A DNA stretch of 38,730 nt from Archangium violaceum Cb vi76 (GCF_000733295.1 NZ_JPMI01000101.1:1-38730); one strand, 5' to 3'. Positions 1-7,064 are shown, counted from the stretch's first letter. The notes: generated from the sequence alone by a model not told the origin. Program-made: numbers and translations.

Positions 1-38
1 CCCCGTCCCTCTCCCGGAGGGCGAGGGGTTGTTGGCGC

Positions 39-112
39 GGATCAGGAACGGATCAACAGGGGGATCAGCCCCGGATCAGCCTCGGATCAGCGCGGGATCA
101 CCTGGTGGATCA
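39..112. repeat. GGATCA array with 11-12 bp period
   Basis: Seven copies of GGATCA begin at 39, 50, 62, 73, 84, 95 and 107, so the spacing is 11, 12, 11, 11, 11 and 12 bases, close to one DNA helical turn. The bases between copies vary. The array ends just before the stop codon of the minus-strand larE gene (117). Each copy contains GATC. It could be a simple tandem repeat with a drifting spacer or a helically phased protein-binding array. The periodicity is read directly; any function is inference. Confidence 0.6.
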
Positions 113-116
113 GGTT

Positions 117-998
117 TCAGCTCACCACGGGCAGCGGGTGGGCGTCCGCGGGCTTCTGGATCCCCGCCGCCTCGTTCATCCGCCCCGATCGGAACGGCTC
201 CAGGTCCAACGCCACGAACTTGAACCCCAGCGCCTTCAGCGCCTTGTCCACCTCGCGCCGCACCTCCGCCGACAGGAAGCGCTCGTACTCCTCCGCCGCC
301 AGCTCGATGCGCGCGATCTCGTCGTGATAGCGCACCCGGAACTGCCGGAAGCCCCTCTTGCGCAGCTCCGACTCCGCCCCGGCGATCTGGAACAGCCGCT
401 CCCGCGTCACCGACGTGCCGTACGGAATCCGCGACGCCAGGCACGCCATCTGCGGCTTGTCCCACGTGGGCAGCCCCAGCGCGTGGCTCCACGCCCGGAT
501 CTCCTCCTTCGTCAGCCCCGCCTTCGCCAACGGCGACTGCACCGCGTGCTCCTTCGCCGCCTGGTGCCCCGGCCGGTGATCCTTGAAGTCGTCCGCGTTG
601 AAGCCGTCCAGCACCACCTCCAGCCCCAGCTCCTTCCGCTTCGCCTCGCAGAGCTCGTACAGCTCCGTCTTGCAGAAGTAGCAGCGGTTGGTCGGGTTGG
701 CCGCGTAGCTCGGGTTGGCCAGCTCGTCGCTCGAGACCACCACATGCCGCGCTCCCAGCTTCGCCGCCAGCTCCCGCGCCTCCCGCTCCTCCTCCGGCGC
801 CACCGACGCCGACAACGCCGTCAGCGCCAGCGCCCGCTCCCCCAGCTCCTCCACCGCGATCTTCAGCACGAACGTGGAGTCCACCCCGCCCGAGAACGCC
901 ACCAGCGCCGAGCCGTGCGCGCGCAACGCGGCACGCATCGCGTCCAGCTTGGGGCGGGAGGAGTCACACAGGGCTTGAATCCGCTCGGGGGTCAGCAT
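117..998 (-). CDS. larE: LarE-family ATP-dependent sulfur transferase
   Basis: A 293-residue PP-loop protein of the LarE family. LarE activates its nicotinate-derived substrate with ATP and supplies the sulfur for the nickel-pincer cofactor of lactate racemase and related enzymes. The PP-loop SGGVDST is at residues 36-42. Three cysteines stand at 106 and 109 (RCYFCK) and 186 (ACLASR). The last matches the sacrificial cysteine of Lactiplantibacillus LarE. The full trio matches the three-cysteine LarE type (Thermotoga), which binds a 4Fe-4S cluster and can act catalytically. The ATG has a GAGGTG ribosome site six bases upstream. No larA, larB or larC is in view, so the client enzyme is unknown. 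It lies downstream of cysC, separated by a terminator-like hairpin. Confidence 0.85.
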   Translation of the reverse strand: MLTPERIQALCDSSRPKLDAMRAALRAHGSALVAFSGGVDSTFVLKIAVEELGERALALTALSASVAPEEEREARELAAKLGARHVVVSSDELANPSYAANPTNRCYFCKTELYELCEAKRKELGLEVVLDGFNADDFKDHRPGHQAAKEHAVQSPLAKAGLTKEEIRAWSHALGLPTWDKPQMACLASRIPYGTSVTRERLFQIAGAESELRKRGFRQFRVRYHDEIARIELAAEEYERFLSAEVRREVDKALKALGFKFVALDLEPFRSGRMNEAAGIQKPADAHPLPVVS

Positions 999-1022
999 GG
1001 GGGCACCTCTATAAACGAAGAA

Positions 1023-1050
1023 CCCCCGGGTTGCCCACGCAACCTGGGGG
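1023..1050 (-). terminator. hairpin between cysC and larE
   Basis: CCCCCGGGTTGC (1023-1034) and GCAACCTGGGGG (1039-1050) form a 12-bp stem with one mismatch and a 4-base loop. On the minus strand it is followed by the T-rich run TTCTTCGTTTAT, as in an intrinsic terminator for cysC. It ends about 25 bases before the larE start, so it could instead attenuate larE. Confidence 0.5.
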
Positions 1051-1108
1051 TCCTCGAGACTGCCGGACTCATGCCCCTCCCTCGCCAGGAGGGGGATGGG
1101 CCACCCGC

Positions 1109-1879
1109 CTAGCGGGCCTTGCGCTTCGGAGCCGCCGCCTTCTTGGCCGCCGGCTTGGCCACCCGCGCCGCCCGGGCCGCCGGACGCGCCTTGGCGCCCT
1201 TGCCCGCCGCCGCCTTCGCCGCGGGAGCCGGCGCCGCCTTCGCCGCCTTGCCCGGCTTCGCCGGGGCCGACGACACGCGCGTCACCTCGGTCTTCGTCGG
1301 CGGCTGCGCCTTCATCTTCTTGCCGGTGATGATCTTCAGCTCGTCCACCGTCACGTAGCCGAGGTCCAGCAGCGACTGGAAGATCTTCGCCGCCCCGTCC
1401 TCCACGCTCTCCACGTCCGAGTGGATCACCACCTCGGCCGAGGCCGGCGGCTCATACGGCTCGGTGATGCCGATGAAGTTGGGGATCTCCCCGCTCAGCG
1501 CCTTCTTGTACCGGCCCGTGCCGTCCCGCTCGATCAGCTTCTCGGTCGGGCAGTCCACGTACACTTCGATGTAGCGGCCGATCGTCCGGCGGTTGTCCTC
1601 GCGCCCCGCCTTGTACGGGCTCACGCAGGGAACCAGCACCGCCACGTTGTTGCGGGTGAGCAGCCCGGCCACATACCCCAGCCGGCGGACGATGGTGTTG
1701 CGCTCGTCCTTGCTGTCTCCCAGTCCCTGCCAGAGATCGTCCCGGAGCTCGTTCTCGTCGAGAATCTCCACGTTGCGATCCACCTGCCTGAGCCGGGCCG
1801 CGATGTAGGCAGCCATCGTACTCTTGCCGGTCCCGGACATGCCGGTCAGCCAAACGGTAAAACCAGTCGTCTGCGCCAT
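1109..1879 (-). CDS. cysC: adenylyl-sulfate (APS) kinase with basic C-terminal tail
   Basis: APS kinase phosphorylates adenylyl sulfate to PAPS in sulfate activation. The Walker A motif GMSGTGKS is at residues 13-20. The family stretches DENELRDDLW (41-50) and FIGITEPYEPP (135-145) follow. The normal kinase domain ends near residue 188. About 68 more residues follow, almost only Lys, Ala, Pro and Arg, with histone-H1-like AAK and APA runs. I chose the ATG at 1879 because it gives the usual N-terminus just before the P-loop; a TTG four codons upstream (1891) is possible. GGGAG lies 13 bases upstream of the ATG, rather far. A good sigma-70-like promoter lies at 1960-1989. No cysN or cysD is nearby. 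Confidence 0.9.
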   Translation of the reverse strand: MAQTTGFTVWLTGMSGTGKSTMAAYIAARLRQVDRNVEILDENELRDDLWQGLGDSKDERNTIVRRLGYVAGLLTRNNVAVLVPCVSPYKAGREDNRRTIGRYIEVYVDCPTEKLIERDGTGRYKKALSGEIPNFIGITEPYEPPASAEVVIHSDVESVEDGAAKIFQSLLDLGYVTVDELKIITGKKMKAQPPTKTEVTRVSSAPAKPGKAAKAAPAPAAKAAAGKGAKARPAARAARVAKPAAKKAAAPKRKAR

Positions 1880-1959
1880 AACGGGTCCCAAACTCCCTGC
1901 GCCTCCAGGAGGTTACATCCGTGCCCCCCAAGAGCGCGGCAGATCAAAAGATCGGGGGC

Positions 1960-1989
1960 GTTATAGACGAAGATCCGGTGCTTTGACAA
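1960..1989 (-). promoter_or_regulatory. putative sigma-70 promoter of cysC
   Basis: On the minus strand TTGTCA (1989-1984) and TATAAC (1965-1960) are separated by 18 bases, each matching five of six consensus bases. Transcription would start near 1953, giving a leader of roughly 70 bases before the cysC ATG. This reading comes from sequence only. Confidence 0.55.
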
Positions 1990-2043
1990 TTCGCACCCAC
2001 CTTTCCGCAGGTAGGGGGGGCAGACAGCCAAGTGCCCGCCTTC

Positions 2044-2532
2044 TCAAGGGATTTCCAAGGGTTGATCCGACTCGAAGTCAAGTAAAAGCTGACGGCCCTG
2101 AAAAAATCCGCAGTCCCACCAGAAAATTTTCACAGCCCTGACGCACCCCTCGTGGATCGCAATCACGAGGTAGGAAACGCCGGGAAGCAGGGGCTGTCCG
2201 TCCGGGGCGGCCTGGCGCCGGTCCTCGTCGGAGAATTCCGCACTGCTGTCCACATGGGAGTGGAACACACACGCCACGTGCTCGCCCCGGGCCTCCGCCT
2301 CCAGGAGGACGCCGAGCCACTCGCGTGGCTCGAAGGCGTAGGCCGTCCGGGAGGTGCGAGGAAAACGCACAGGATCCTGGGTGTGGAACTCGTCCTGGGC
2401 GTTGCGCAGGGGGCGAACCCGCCAGGGCCCCGACTCCCCTGCCCGTAGCAGCACCCCACAGCCCTCCCTCGGGTAGCAGGCCTCCAGGTGTCGGAGGATG
2501 TCCGACAGATCTTCCGGCAACGGAGGGCTCAC
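2044..2532 (-). CDS. JAMM/MPN metalloprotease, Mec-like
   Basis: A 162-residue protein with a complete JAMM zinc-protease signature: Glu23 in EGCG, His91 and His93 in HSH, Ser101 and Asp104 in SDED. Bacterial JAMM proteins encoded next to ubiquitin-like sulfur carriers remove adducts from the carrier's C-terminal GG; Mycobacterium Mec releases cysteine from CysO-Cys. The neighbouring CysO-like gene makes that role likely here, though no cysM is visible. I chose the GTG at 2532 because AGGAG sits five bases upstream. A GTG at 2553 would add seven residues and overlap the preceding gene by 8 bases. It is the last gene of the five-gene sulfur-carrier operon. Confidence 0.85.
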   Translation of the reverse strand: MSPPLPEDLSDILRHLEACYPREGCGVLLRAGESGPWRVRPLRNAQDEFHTQDPVRFPRTSRTAYAFEPREWLGVLLEAEARGEHVACVFHSHVDSSAEFSDEDRRQAAPDGQPLLPGVSYLVIAIHEGCVRAVKIFWWDCGFFQGRQLLLDFESDQPLEIP

Positions 2533-2545
2533 GTGGGCTCCTGGA

Positions 2546-3157
2546 TCAGCCACACCGGCCGCAGCGCCGCACGGGCAGGTCCGTCAGCATGCCGGGTGCG
2601 TCCCATCCACGGGCGCCCAGCACCGGTTCCATCCCGAGCAGCAGCCGCTGGAGGATCAGGGCTCCCAGCGCGCCCAACCCCACCCCGAGCGCTCCCGAGG
2701 GCGGAGCCCCCAGCCCGGCCGTGGTGGCCTCGAAGCAGCCGGGACATCCCGTGGTGCCCCGGAAGACGACCACGCCCCGCGTCCCATCGCCGCCCAGCGC
2801 CACCCAGGGGCCCTCGCCGTCCCACGCCGCGGGGAGTTCGGCCAGCCGCCCCGTACCGCGCGCGGGCAGCGCGTCCGCGTTCACGTCCGGCAGCACCCGC
2901 GCGAGCACCTCCGGACCCGGCCGGCCCACCTCGTCCGCTTTCACGAGGAAGCCCTCGGCACCGGGCACCAGGGACTCGGGGCCCGCTTCCACCGCCGTGC
3001 CTCCAGCCGCCACGTACGCCGCGGCCGTGAGGCCCGCCGTCCCCGTGGCCTTCAGCCGCACGCCTCCCGCGAGCAGCTTCTCCTGGCCCCGCCCGCCCAC
3101 CTCGCGCAGGAGGATCTGCCTCGAGTAGCGGAGGATCTGCTCCTCGCGCAGCGCCAT
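2546..3157 (-). CDS. degenerate E1-like (ThiF/MoeB) protein, non-catalytic half
   Basis: A 203-residue protein that begins like MoeB/ThiF: LREEQILRYSRQILL at residues 3-17, including RYSRQ (10-14). In E. coli MoeB the matching arginine reaches into the ATP site of the partner subunit. Where the Rossmann motif GAGGLG should follow, this protein reads VRLKATGTAGLTAA, so nucleotide binding is probably lost. The usual aspartate, HRQ and lysine are also absent. Both zinc pairs persist: C138/C141 in GCPGC and C199/C202 in RCGRC at the C-terminus. It lies in an intact operon, 4 bases after the CysO-like gene and overlapping the JAMM gene, with a good ribosome site (GGGAGGG). A maintained non-catalytic partner is more likely than a pseudogene, since the frame is open and conserved motifs survive at both ends. 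Confidence 0.7.
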   Translation of the reverse strand: MALREEQILRYSRQILLREVGGRGQEKLLAGGVRLKATGTAGLTAAAYVAAGGTAVEAGPESLVPGAEGFLVKADEVGRPGPEVLARVLPDVNADALPARGTGRLAELPAAWDGEGPWVALGGDGTRGVVVFRGTTGCPGCFEATTAGLGAPPSGALGVGLGALGALILQRLLLGMEPVLGARGWDAPGMLTDLPVRRCGRCG

Positions 3158-3161
3158 CCCC

Positions 3162-3434
3162 CTACCCTCCCGCGATCGCCGGGATGAGGGTGATGCGGTC
3201 CCCGTCCGCCACCGGCGTGGACAGCTCCTGCAGGAAACGGATGTCCTCGTCGTTGAGGAACACGTTCACGTAGCGCCGCACCGCGCCCTTGTCGTCGAAC
3301 ACCCGCGCGCCGATGCCCGGGTGCGCCTTCTCCAGGTTGCTCAACACCTCGCCCACCGTGGCGCCCGAGACGCGCACCTCGCCCTTGTTGCCCGTGAGAC
3401 TCCGCATGGTGGTGGGAATGCGAATCGTGGCCAT
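3162..3434 (-). CDS. CysO-like ubiquitin-fold sulfur carrier (MoaD/ThiS family)
   Basis: A 90-residue beta-grasp protein ending in AIAGG, the C-terminal Gly-Gly that is adenylated and then thiocarboxylated. The stretches RIPTTMRSLTG near the N-terminus, YVNVFLNDEDIRFL in the middle and ADGDRITLIPA near the end resemble Mycobacterium CysO more than classical MoaD. CysO-thiocarboxylate donates sulfur for cysteine synthesis by CysM, after which a JAMM protease frees cysteine. The ATG has a clear AGGAG. It lies 3 bases after the TusA-like gene and 4 bases before the degenerate E1-like gene. A role in molybdopterin or another thiolation pathway cannot be excluded. Confidence 0.88.
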   Translation of the reverse strand: MATIRIPTTMRSLTGNKGEVRVSGATVGEVLSNLEKAHPGIGARVFDDKGAVRRYVNVFLNDEDIRFLQELSTPVADGDRITLIPAIAGG

Positions 3435-3437
3435 CGC

Positions 3438-3680
3438 TCAGACTCCTCCCTGCTTGCGCAGCAGCAGGCGGTGGGTTCCATCGCCCCGAGGCTCCAGCAC
3501 GAGCACCTCGTGGCCCTCCTCGCGCGCGTTGCGCGGGACATTCTTCAACGGCTCGTCTCCCCGCAGCACCACCTCCAGCACCGCGCCGTCGTCGAGCGCC
3601 TCCAGCGCGAGCTTCGTGCGCACATAGGTCATCGGGCAGACCTCGCGGGTGATGTCCAACGTCCGGGTCACCTCGTGCAT
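3438..3680 (-). CDS. TusA/SirA-family sulfur relay protein
   Basis: An 80-residue TusA-family protein. The conserved Cys-Pro is at residues 15-16 in REVCPMTYV, the site that carries a persulfide. TusA proteins pass sulfur from a desulfurase to acceptor proteins. Here the gene lies between the E1-like enzyme and the CysO-like carrier, so it may deliver sulfur to the activated carrier; that is inferred from context. Its start overlaps the end of the E1-like gene by 13 bases, and GAGGA lies upstream of the ATG. The frame remains open further upstream, inside the E1 gene, but the start at 3680 gives the normal family length. Confidence 0.85.
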   Translation of the reverse strand: MHEVTRTLDITREVCPMTYVRTKLALEALDDGAVLEVVLRGDEPLKNVPRNAREEGHEVLVLEPRGDGTHRLLLRKQGGV

Positions 3681-4435
3681 CGGGCAAGTTCCTCGGTGAA
3701 GACGGGCGGGCGCGGGCGGGCGCAGCCCTCGCAATCGGGAGCACGGCGCACGCGCACCTGGCGGCCGCGCAGCGAGGCGCCATCGAGCACGTGCAGGGTG
3801 GCCGCTCCGTCTGCCACCGGGGCCTCCCCCGTCAACCGCTCCAGGACCAGCATGGCCTGCAACGCCCCCACCAGCCCCGCCATCGAGCCGAGCACCCCCG
3901 CCTGGGCGCACGTGGGCACCGCGTCCGGAGAAGGAGGCTCCTCGTAGAGGCAGCGGAGGCACGGCCCACCGGGCTCCACGCGCATCGCCTGCCCCTGCAT
4001 CCGCAGCACCCCGCCGTAGACGAGCGGCACGCCCGCGGCCACCGCCACGTCCGACAGGAAGAGCTTCGTGGACGTGCCATCGGTGGCATCCACCACCGCG
4101 TCATGGGCCTGGAACAGGGAGGCGGCGTTGCGATCGTCCACCCGCTCGGCGAGCGCTTCCACGCGCAGGGCCGGGAAGGCCCGCCTCAGCCCCTCGGCCG
4201 CGGACTCCACCTTGGGCCGGCCCACATCCGGAGTGCGGTGCCACAGTTGCCGGTGGAGGTTCGTCACGTCCACCCGATCCGGGTCCACCAGCGTCAGGTG
4301 CCCCACCCCCGCGCGCGCGAGCGCCAGCGAGGCCGGACAGCCCAACCCGCCCGCGCCCACCACCAGCACCCGTGCCGAAGCCACTCGTTCCACGCGCGCG
4401 ACCCTCGCCGAGCCCCTGTCCGCCGTCAACCCCAC
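3668..4435 (-). CDS. E1-like adenylyltransferase (MoeB/ThiF family), catalytic half
   Basis: A 255-residue E1-like enzyme that should adenylate the GG terminus of the sulfur carrier. The ATP site is complete: GAGGLG (27-32), Asp51, HRQ (61-63), Lys75 in GRPK and Asp119 in DATDG. The candidate catalytic cysteine is Cys176 in PTCAQAG. Zinc pairs are C159/C162 and C235/C238. The family's N-terminal helix with RYSRQ is missing: only about 20 unrelated residues precede the Rossmann fold, and no ATG, GTG or TTG in this frame lies upstream of the GTG used (4435). That missing segment is present in the degenerate paralogue at 2546-3157. First gene of the operon; its promoter must lie in or near the lipoprotein gene at 4532. 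The start is uncertain because no clear ribosome site is visible. Confidence 0.88.
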   Translation of the reverse strand: MGLTADRGSARVARVERVASARVLVVGAGGLGCPASLALARAGVGHLTLVDPDRVDVTNLHRQLWHRTPDVGRPKVESAAEGLRRAFPALRVEALAERVDDRNAASLFQAHDAVVDATDGTSTKLFLSDVAVAAGVPLVYGGVLRMQGQAMRVEPGGPCLRCLYEEPPSPDAVPTCAQAGVLGSMAGLVGALQAMLVLERLTGEAPVADGAATLHVLDGASLRGRQVRVRRAPDCEGCARPRPPVFTEELARCTR

Positions 4436-4531
4436 TGGCGAAAAGCCGCCCCGGCCCGCCCCCGAACGAATATCTTCCCGCCCCGCTCCGTCGCCACCCC
4501 GATACGTTCACCCGCCTTGTCCAGAGGACCC

Positions 4532-4909
4532 ATGAGACACGCGCTCGCCCTCCTCGCCGTCGCCCTGCTCGCCACCGGCTGCCCCAAGAAGACCGGGGAG
4601 AACCAGCCCGCCGACAACCCCTCCGCCCATGATGCTGGACAGACCGGCTCGAGCGGGGCCTCCCTCACCGCCCCCACCGACTCCGGCACCAAGGGACAGG
4701 GGGGCACCGACGCCGCCGTGGAGGCCTGCGTGGACCGCTGGCTCCAGGAGCACAAGCTGGACCGCTACGGCAACGCCGAGGGCACCATGTACGCGGGCGG
4801 CACCCCGCTCTTCAACGAGGCCACCGGCGAGTCCCGGGACCGGCTCGAGTACGTCTTCGAGCGCCAGCCCGAGGCCCGCAAGGCCTGCGCCACCCCGAGC
4901 GCCCAGTAG
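4532..4909 (+). CDS. small predicted lipoprotein
   Basis: A 125-residue protein with a lipoprotein signal: MRHALALLAVALLATGC, cysteine at 17. A low-complexity region rich in Gly, Ser, Thr and Asp runs to about residue 62. A short conserved-looking domain follows, with VEACVDRWLQEHKLDRYG and two further features, Cys119 and an acidic/aromatic stretch. I recognise no family. AGAGGA lies upstream of the ATG. It is divergent from the sulfur operon, only 96 bases away. Confidence 0.75.
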   Translation: MRHALALLAVALLATGCPKKTGENQPADNPSAHDAGQTGSSGASLTAPTDSGTKGQGGTDAAVEACVDRWLQEHKLDRYGNAEGTMYAGGTPLFNEATGESRDRLEYVFERQPEARKACATPSAQ

Positions 4910-4942
4910 TCCCCGCCGCCTCCCGGTACCAGGGGGGCAGGC

Positions 4943-4972
4943 GTCTTCGGGAGTGGTGGTATTCCCGAAAAC
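4943..4972. promoter_or_regulatory. inverted repeat upstream of the two-component operon
   Basis: GTCTTCGGGA (4943-4952) and TCCCGAAAAC (4963-4972) are 10-base arms with one mismatch and a 10-base spacer. The centre lies 43 bases before the histidine kinase ATG. It could be an operator for the kinase/regulator operon or a terminator of the lipoprotein gene; no T-run follows, which favours an operator. Confidence 0.35.
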
Positions 4973-5000
4973 CCGGCAGGTCCCTTAAGCTGCCGGTCCG

Positions 5001-6281
5001 ATGGAACCCGCTCTGGCGCTCGAAGACGACAATCCCGACTCGCACCGGCGTGCTCGCGTGCGCGCGGTGCTCGAGCGGCGCAAGCTCACCGACAACATCT
5101 CCGCCGAGCAGGCCGCCGCCTCCTGGGAGCAGGATCGCTTCGTGGCCCGGGCCCGCGCCCTCTTCTTCGCGCGGCTCTGCTTCCTCACCCTGGGCCTGGC
5201 CATCCTCGCGGTGCCCGCCTGGTCCCGCTACTTCAACTTCCAGGGCAACTTCGCCTTCGCCGGCTACTTCGCCATGCTGCTCTACAGCGTCGCGAACTAC
5301 ACGGTCATCGACCACCCCAGGGCCGGCCGCTGGGTGACGTACATCACCCTGTGCTTCGATCTGCTCATCACGGTGGTGCTCATCGTCAAGCCCCAGGTGG
5401 GCGGAGGTCTGCAGAGCCCGCTGCTCGGTACGCAGCTTGTTTTCACCACCCTCTTCGCCATCCTCTTCCCCAAGCCGCTGGCACTCATTCCCTCCATGCT
5501 GGCGCTGCCCATCACCGCCCAGCTGGATCTGATCCTCAACCGCGAGGTCACCGCCGTCGAGGTGCTCACCGTCCTCTGGTACTCGGCGCTCAACTTCACC
5601 ATCGTCTACGTGCTCGTGTACCTCAGCGAGCGCGAGGCCGCCTCCCACCGCGAGGTGGTGGAGCTCCAGGGCGATCTCAAGGAGCTGGCCGTGGTGGAGG
5701 AGCGCAGCCGCCTGGCCCGGGAGATCCACGATGGCCTGGGCGCCTCGCTCTCCTCGATGATCATCCAGGCCGAGTACATCCTCGGCATGGCCCGGGACGA
5801 CTCCCTGCGCTCGGAAATCCAGGAGCTGAAGAACACCGCCGAGGAGTCCATCGAGGAGTTGCGCCGCAACCTGCAGATGATGCGCGAGGACTTCGAGCTG
5901 ACCCAGGGGCTCGAGGACTACGTGAAGACATTCGGCCTGCGCACCCAGGTGGACCTGCGCTTCGAGCGCACCGGCCTGCCGCGCAAGCTGTCCCCGGATG
6001 CGCAGCTCGCCCTCTTCCGCATCCTCCAGGAGTGCCTGTCCAACGCCGTCAAGCACGCCCAGCCCAGGCAGGTGCAGGTGAAGCTCGACTACGAGCTGGA
6101 CAATGTGCACCTCTCCGTCCGCGACGATGGCAAGGGCTTCGAGCCCAAGCAGACGCCTCGCGGCCACTACGGCCTGCTCAACATGCGCGAGCGGGCCATG
6201 AAGCTCGGCGGTACCCTCATCGTGGACTCGGCGCCAGGTAACGGCACCCGCGTATCCTTCTCCCTCCCCTCCAGCCCATGA
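5001..6281 (+). CDS. membrane sensor histidine kinase, NarL/DesK type (HisKA_3)
   Basis: A 426-residue sensor kinase. Residues 1-50 are cytoplasmic and charged. About six hydrophobic segments lie between residues 52 and 207, with no large periplasmic sensor loop, so it may sense the membrane or a small ligand. A coiled region (208-235) leads to the H-box LAREIHDGLGASLSS, phospho-acceptor His243, which is typical of HisKA_3 kinases. The N-box is LSNAVKHA with Asn348, and the ATP lid is DDGKGF (375-380). The response regulator gene overlaps by ATGA, so the two are translationally coupled. The signal is unknown. Confidence 0.9.
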   Translation: MEPALALEDDNPDSHRRARVRAVLERRKLTDNISAEQAAASWEQDRFVARARALFFARLCFLTLGLAILAVPAWSRYFNFQGNFAFAGYFAMLLYSVANYTVIDHPRAGRWVTYITLCFDLLITVVLIVKPQVGGGLQSPLLGTQLVFTTLFAILFPKPLALIPSMLALPITAQLDLILNREVTAVEVLTVLWYSALNFTIVYVLVYLSEREAASHREVVELQGDLKELAVVEERSRLAREIHDGLGASLSSMIIQAEYILGMARDDSLRSEIQELKNTAEESIEELRRNLQMMREDFELTQGLEDYVKTFGLRTQVDLRFERTGLPRKLSPDAQLALFRILQECLSNAVKHAQPRQVQVKLDYELDNVHLSVRDDGKGFEPKQTPRGHYGLLNMRERAMKLGGTLIVDSAPGNGTRVSFSLPSSP

Positions 6282-7027
6282 CCGAAGCGATCGCGCCCTC
6301 CCCCATCCGCGTCTTCGTCGTCGAGGATCAGACGAAGATCCTCAAGAACCAGCTCCGCCTGCTCGAGAGCAACCAGGACATCACCATCGTGGGCACCGCG
6401 CTGTCCGGCGAGGCCGCGCTCGAGGAGGTGCCCCGCGTCACCCCGGACGTCCTCCTGCTGGACCTGGGCCTGCCGCGCATGAGCGGCATCGACGTCACCC
6501 GCGAGGTCAAGGCGCGCTGGCCCCAGGTGGAGATCCTCATCTTCACCATCTTCGACGAGGAGGACAGAGTCCTCGAGGCGGTGAAGGCCGGCGCCTCGGG
6601 CTACCTGCTCAAGGGCACGCCCGCGGACAAGATCATCGAGGCCATCAAGGAAGTGCGCGCCGGTGGCACCGTCATCCAGCCGAGCCTCGCGCGCCGGCTG
6701 CTGCGCCACTTCCGCGTTGAGCCGGACTCCAGCCCCGTGCCCACCGAGCCCGTGGCCTCGCCGCCCGCTCCCGCCGCGCCCGAGCCCGCCGAGCCGCCCG
6801 CCGCCTCCGAGGCCAGCGAGCCCCTGCTCAAGCCGCTCTCCAATCGCGAGACGGAGCTGCTCCAGCTCATCGCCAAGGGCGTGTCCAACAGCGAGGCGGC
6901 CCGGCTGCTCAACCTCTCCAAGGCCACCATCCGCACCCACCTCGAGCACATCTACCGCAAGCTCGAGGTCACCAACCGCGTGGAGGCCGTCACCGAGGGC
7001 ATCCGCAAGGGCCTCATCTCGGTGTGA
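6278..7027 (+). CDS. NarL/FixJ-type response regulator
   Basis: A 249-residue regulator. The receiver domain covers residues 10-130, with acidic residues Glu16 and Asp17, phospho-acceptor Asp62 in LLDLGLPRMSG and Lys112 in YLLKG. An unusually long Pro/Ala/Glu-rich linker spans 148-183. A LuxR/GerE helix-turn-helix follows from 186, with LSNRETELLQLIAKG and ATIRTHLEHIYRKL. Partner of the overlapping kinase. Its targets cannot be read from here. Confidence 0.92.
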   Translation: MTEAIAPSPIRVFVVEDQTKILKNQLRLLESNQDITIVGTALSGEAALEEVPRVTPDVLLLDLGLPRMSGIDVTREVKARWPQVEILIFTIFDEEDRVLEAVKAGASGYLLKGTPADKIIEAIKEVRAGGTVIQPSLARRLLRHFRVEPDSSPVPTEPVASPPAPAAPEPAEPPAASEASEPLLKPLSNRETELLQLIAKGVSNSEAARLLNLSKATIRTHLEHIYRKLEVTNRVEAVTEGIRKGLISV

Positions 7028-7029
7028 CG

Positions 7030-7050
7030 GGCCGGGGCCTTCCCCCGGCC
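7030..7050. terminator. hairpin between convergent genes
   Basis: GGCCGGGG (7030-7037) and CCCCGGCC (7043-7050) form a perfect 8-bp GC stem with a 5-base loop. It lies between the regulator stop (7027) and the converging envelope gene (7065). No T-run follows on either strand, so it is at best a factor-assisted bidirectional terminator. Confidence 0.4.
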
Positions 7051-7064
7051 GCCTCCCCGGAAGC

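Noticed and set aside
2546-3157. Reading the degenerate E1-like gene as a plain pseudogene
   Set aside because: The frame is open and tightly placed in the operon with a good ribosome site, and it retains the N-terminal arginine segment and both zinc cysteine pairs. Loss of the ATP loop alone fits a specialised partner better, though slow decay remains possible.
4812-6167. A 451-codon minus-strand open frame opposite the histidine kinase
   Set aside because: The kinase on the plus strand has an intact H-box, N-box and ATP lid, and the antisense product has only repetitive Glu/Leu/His composition.
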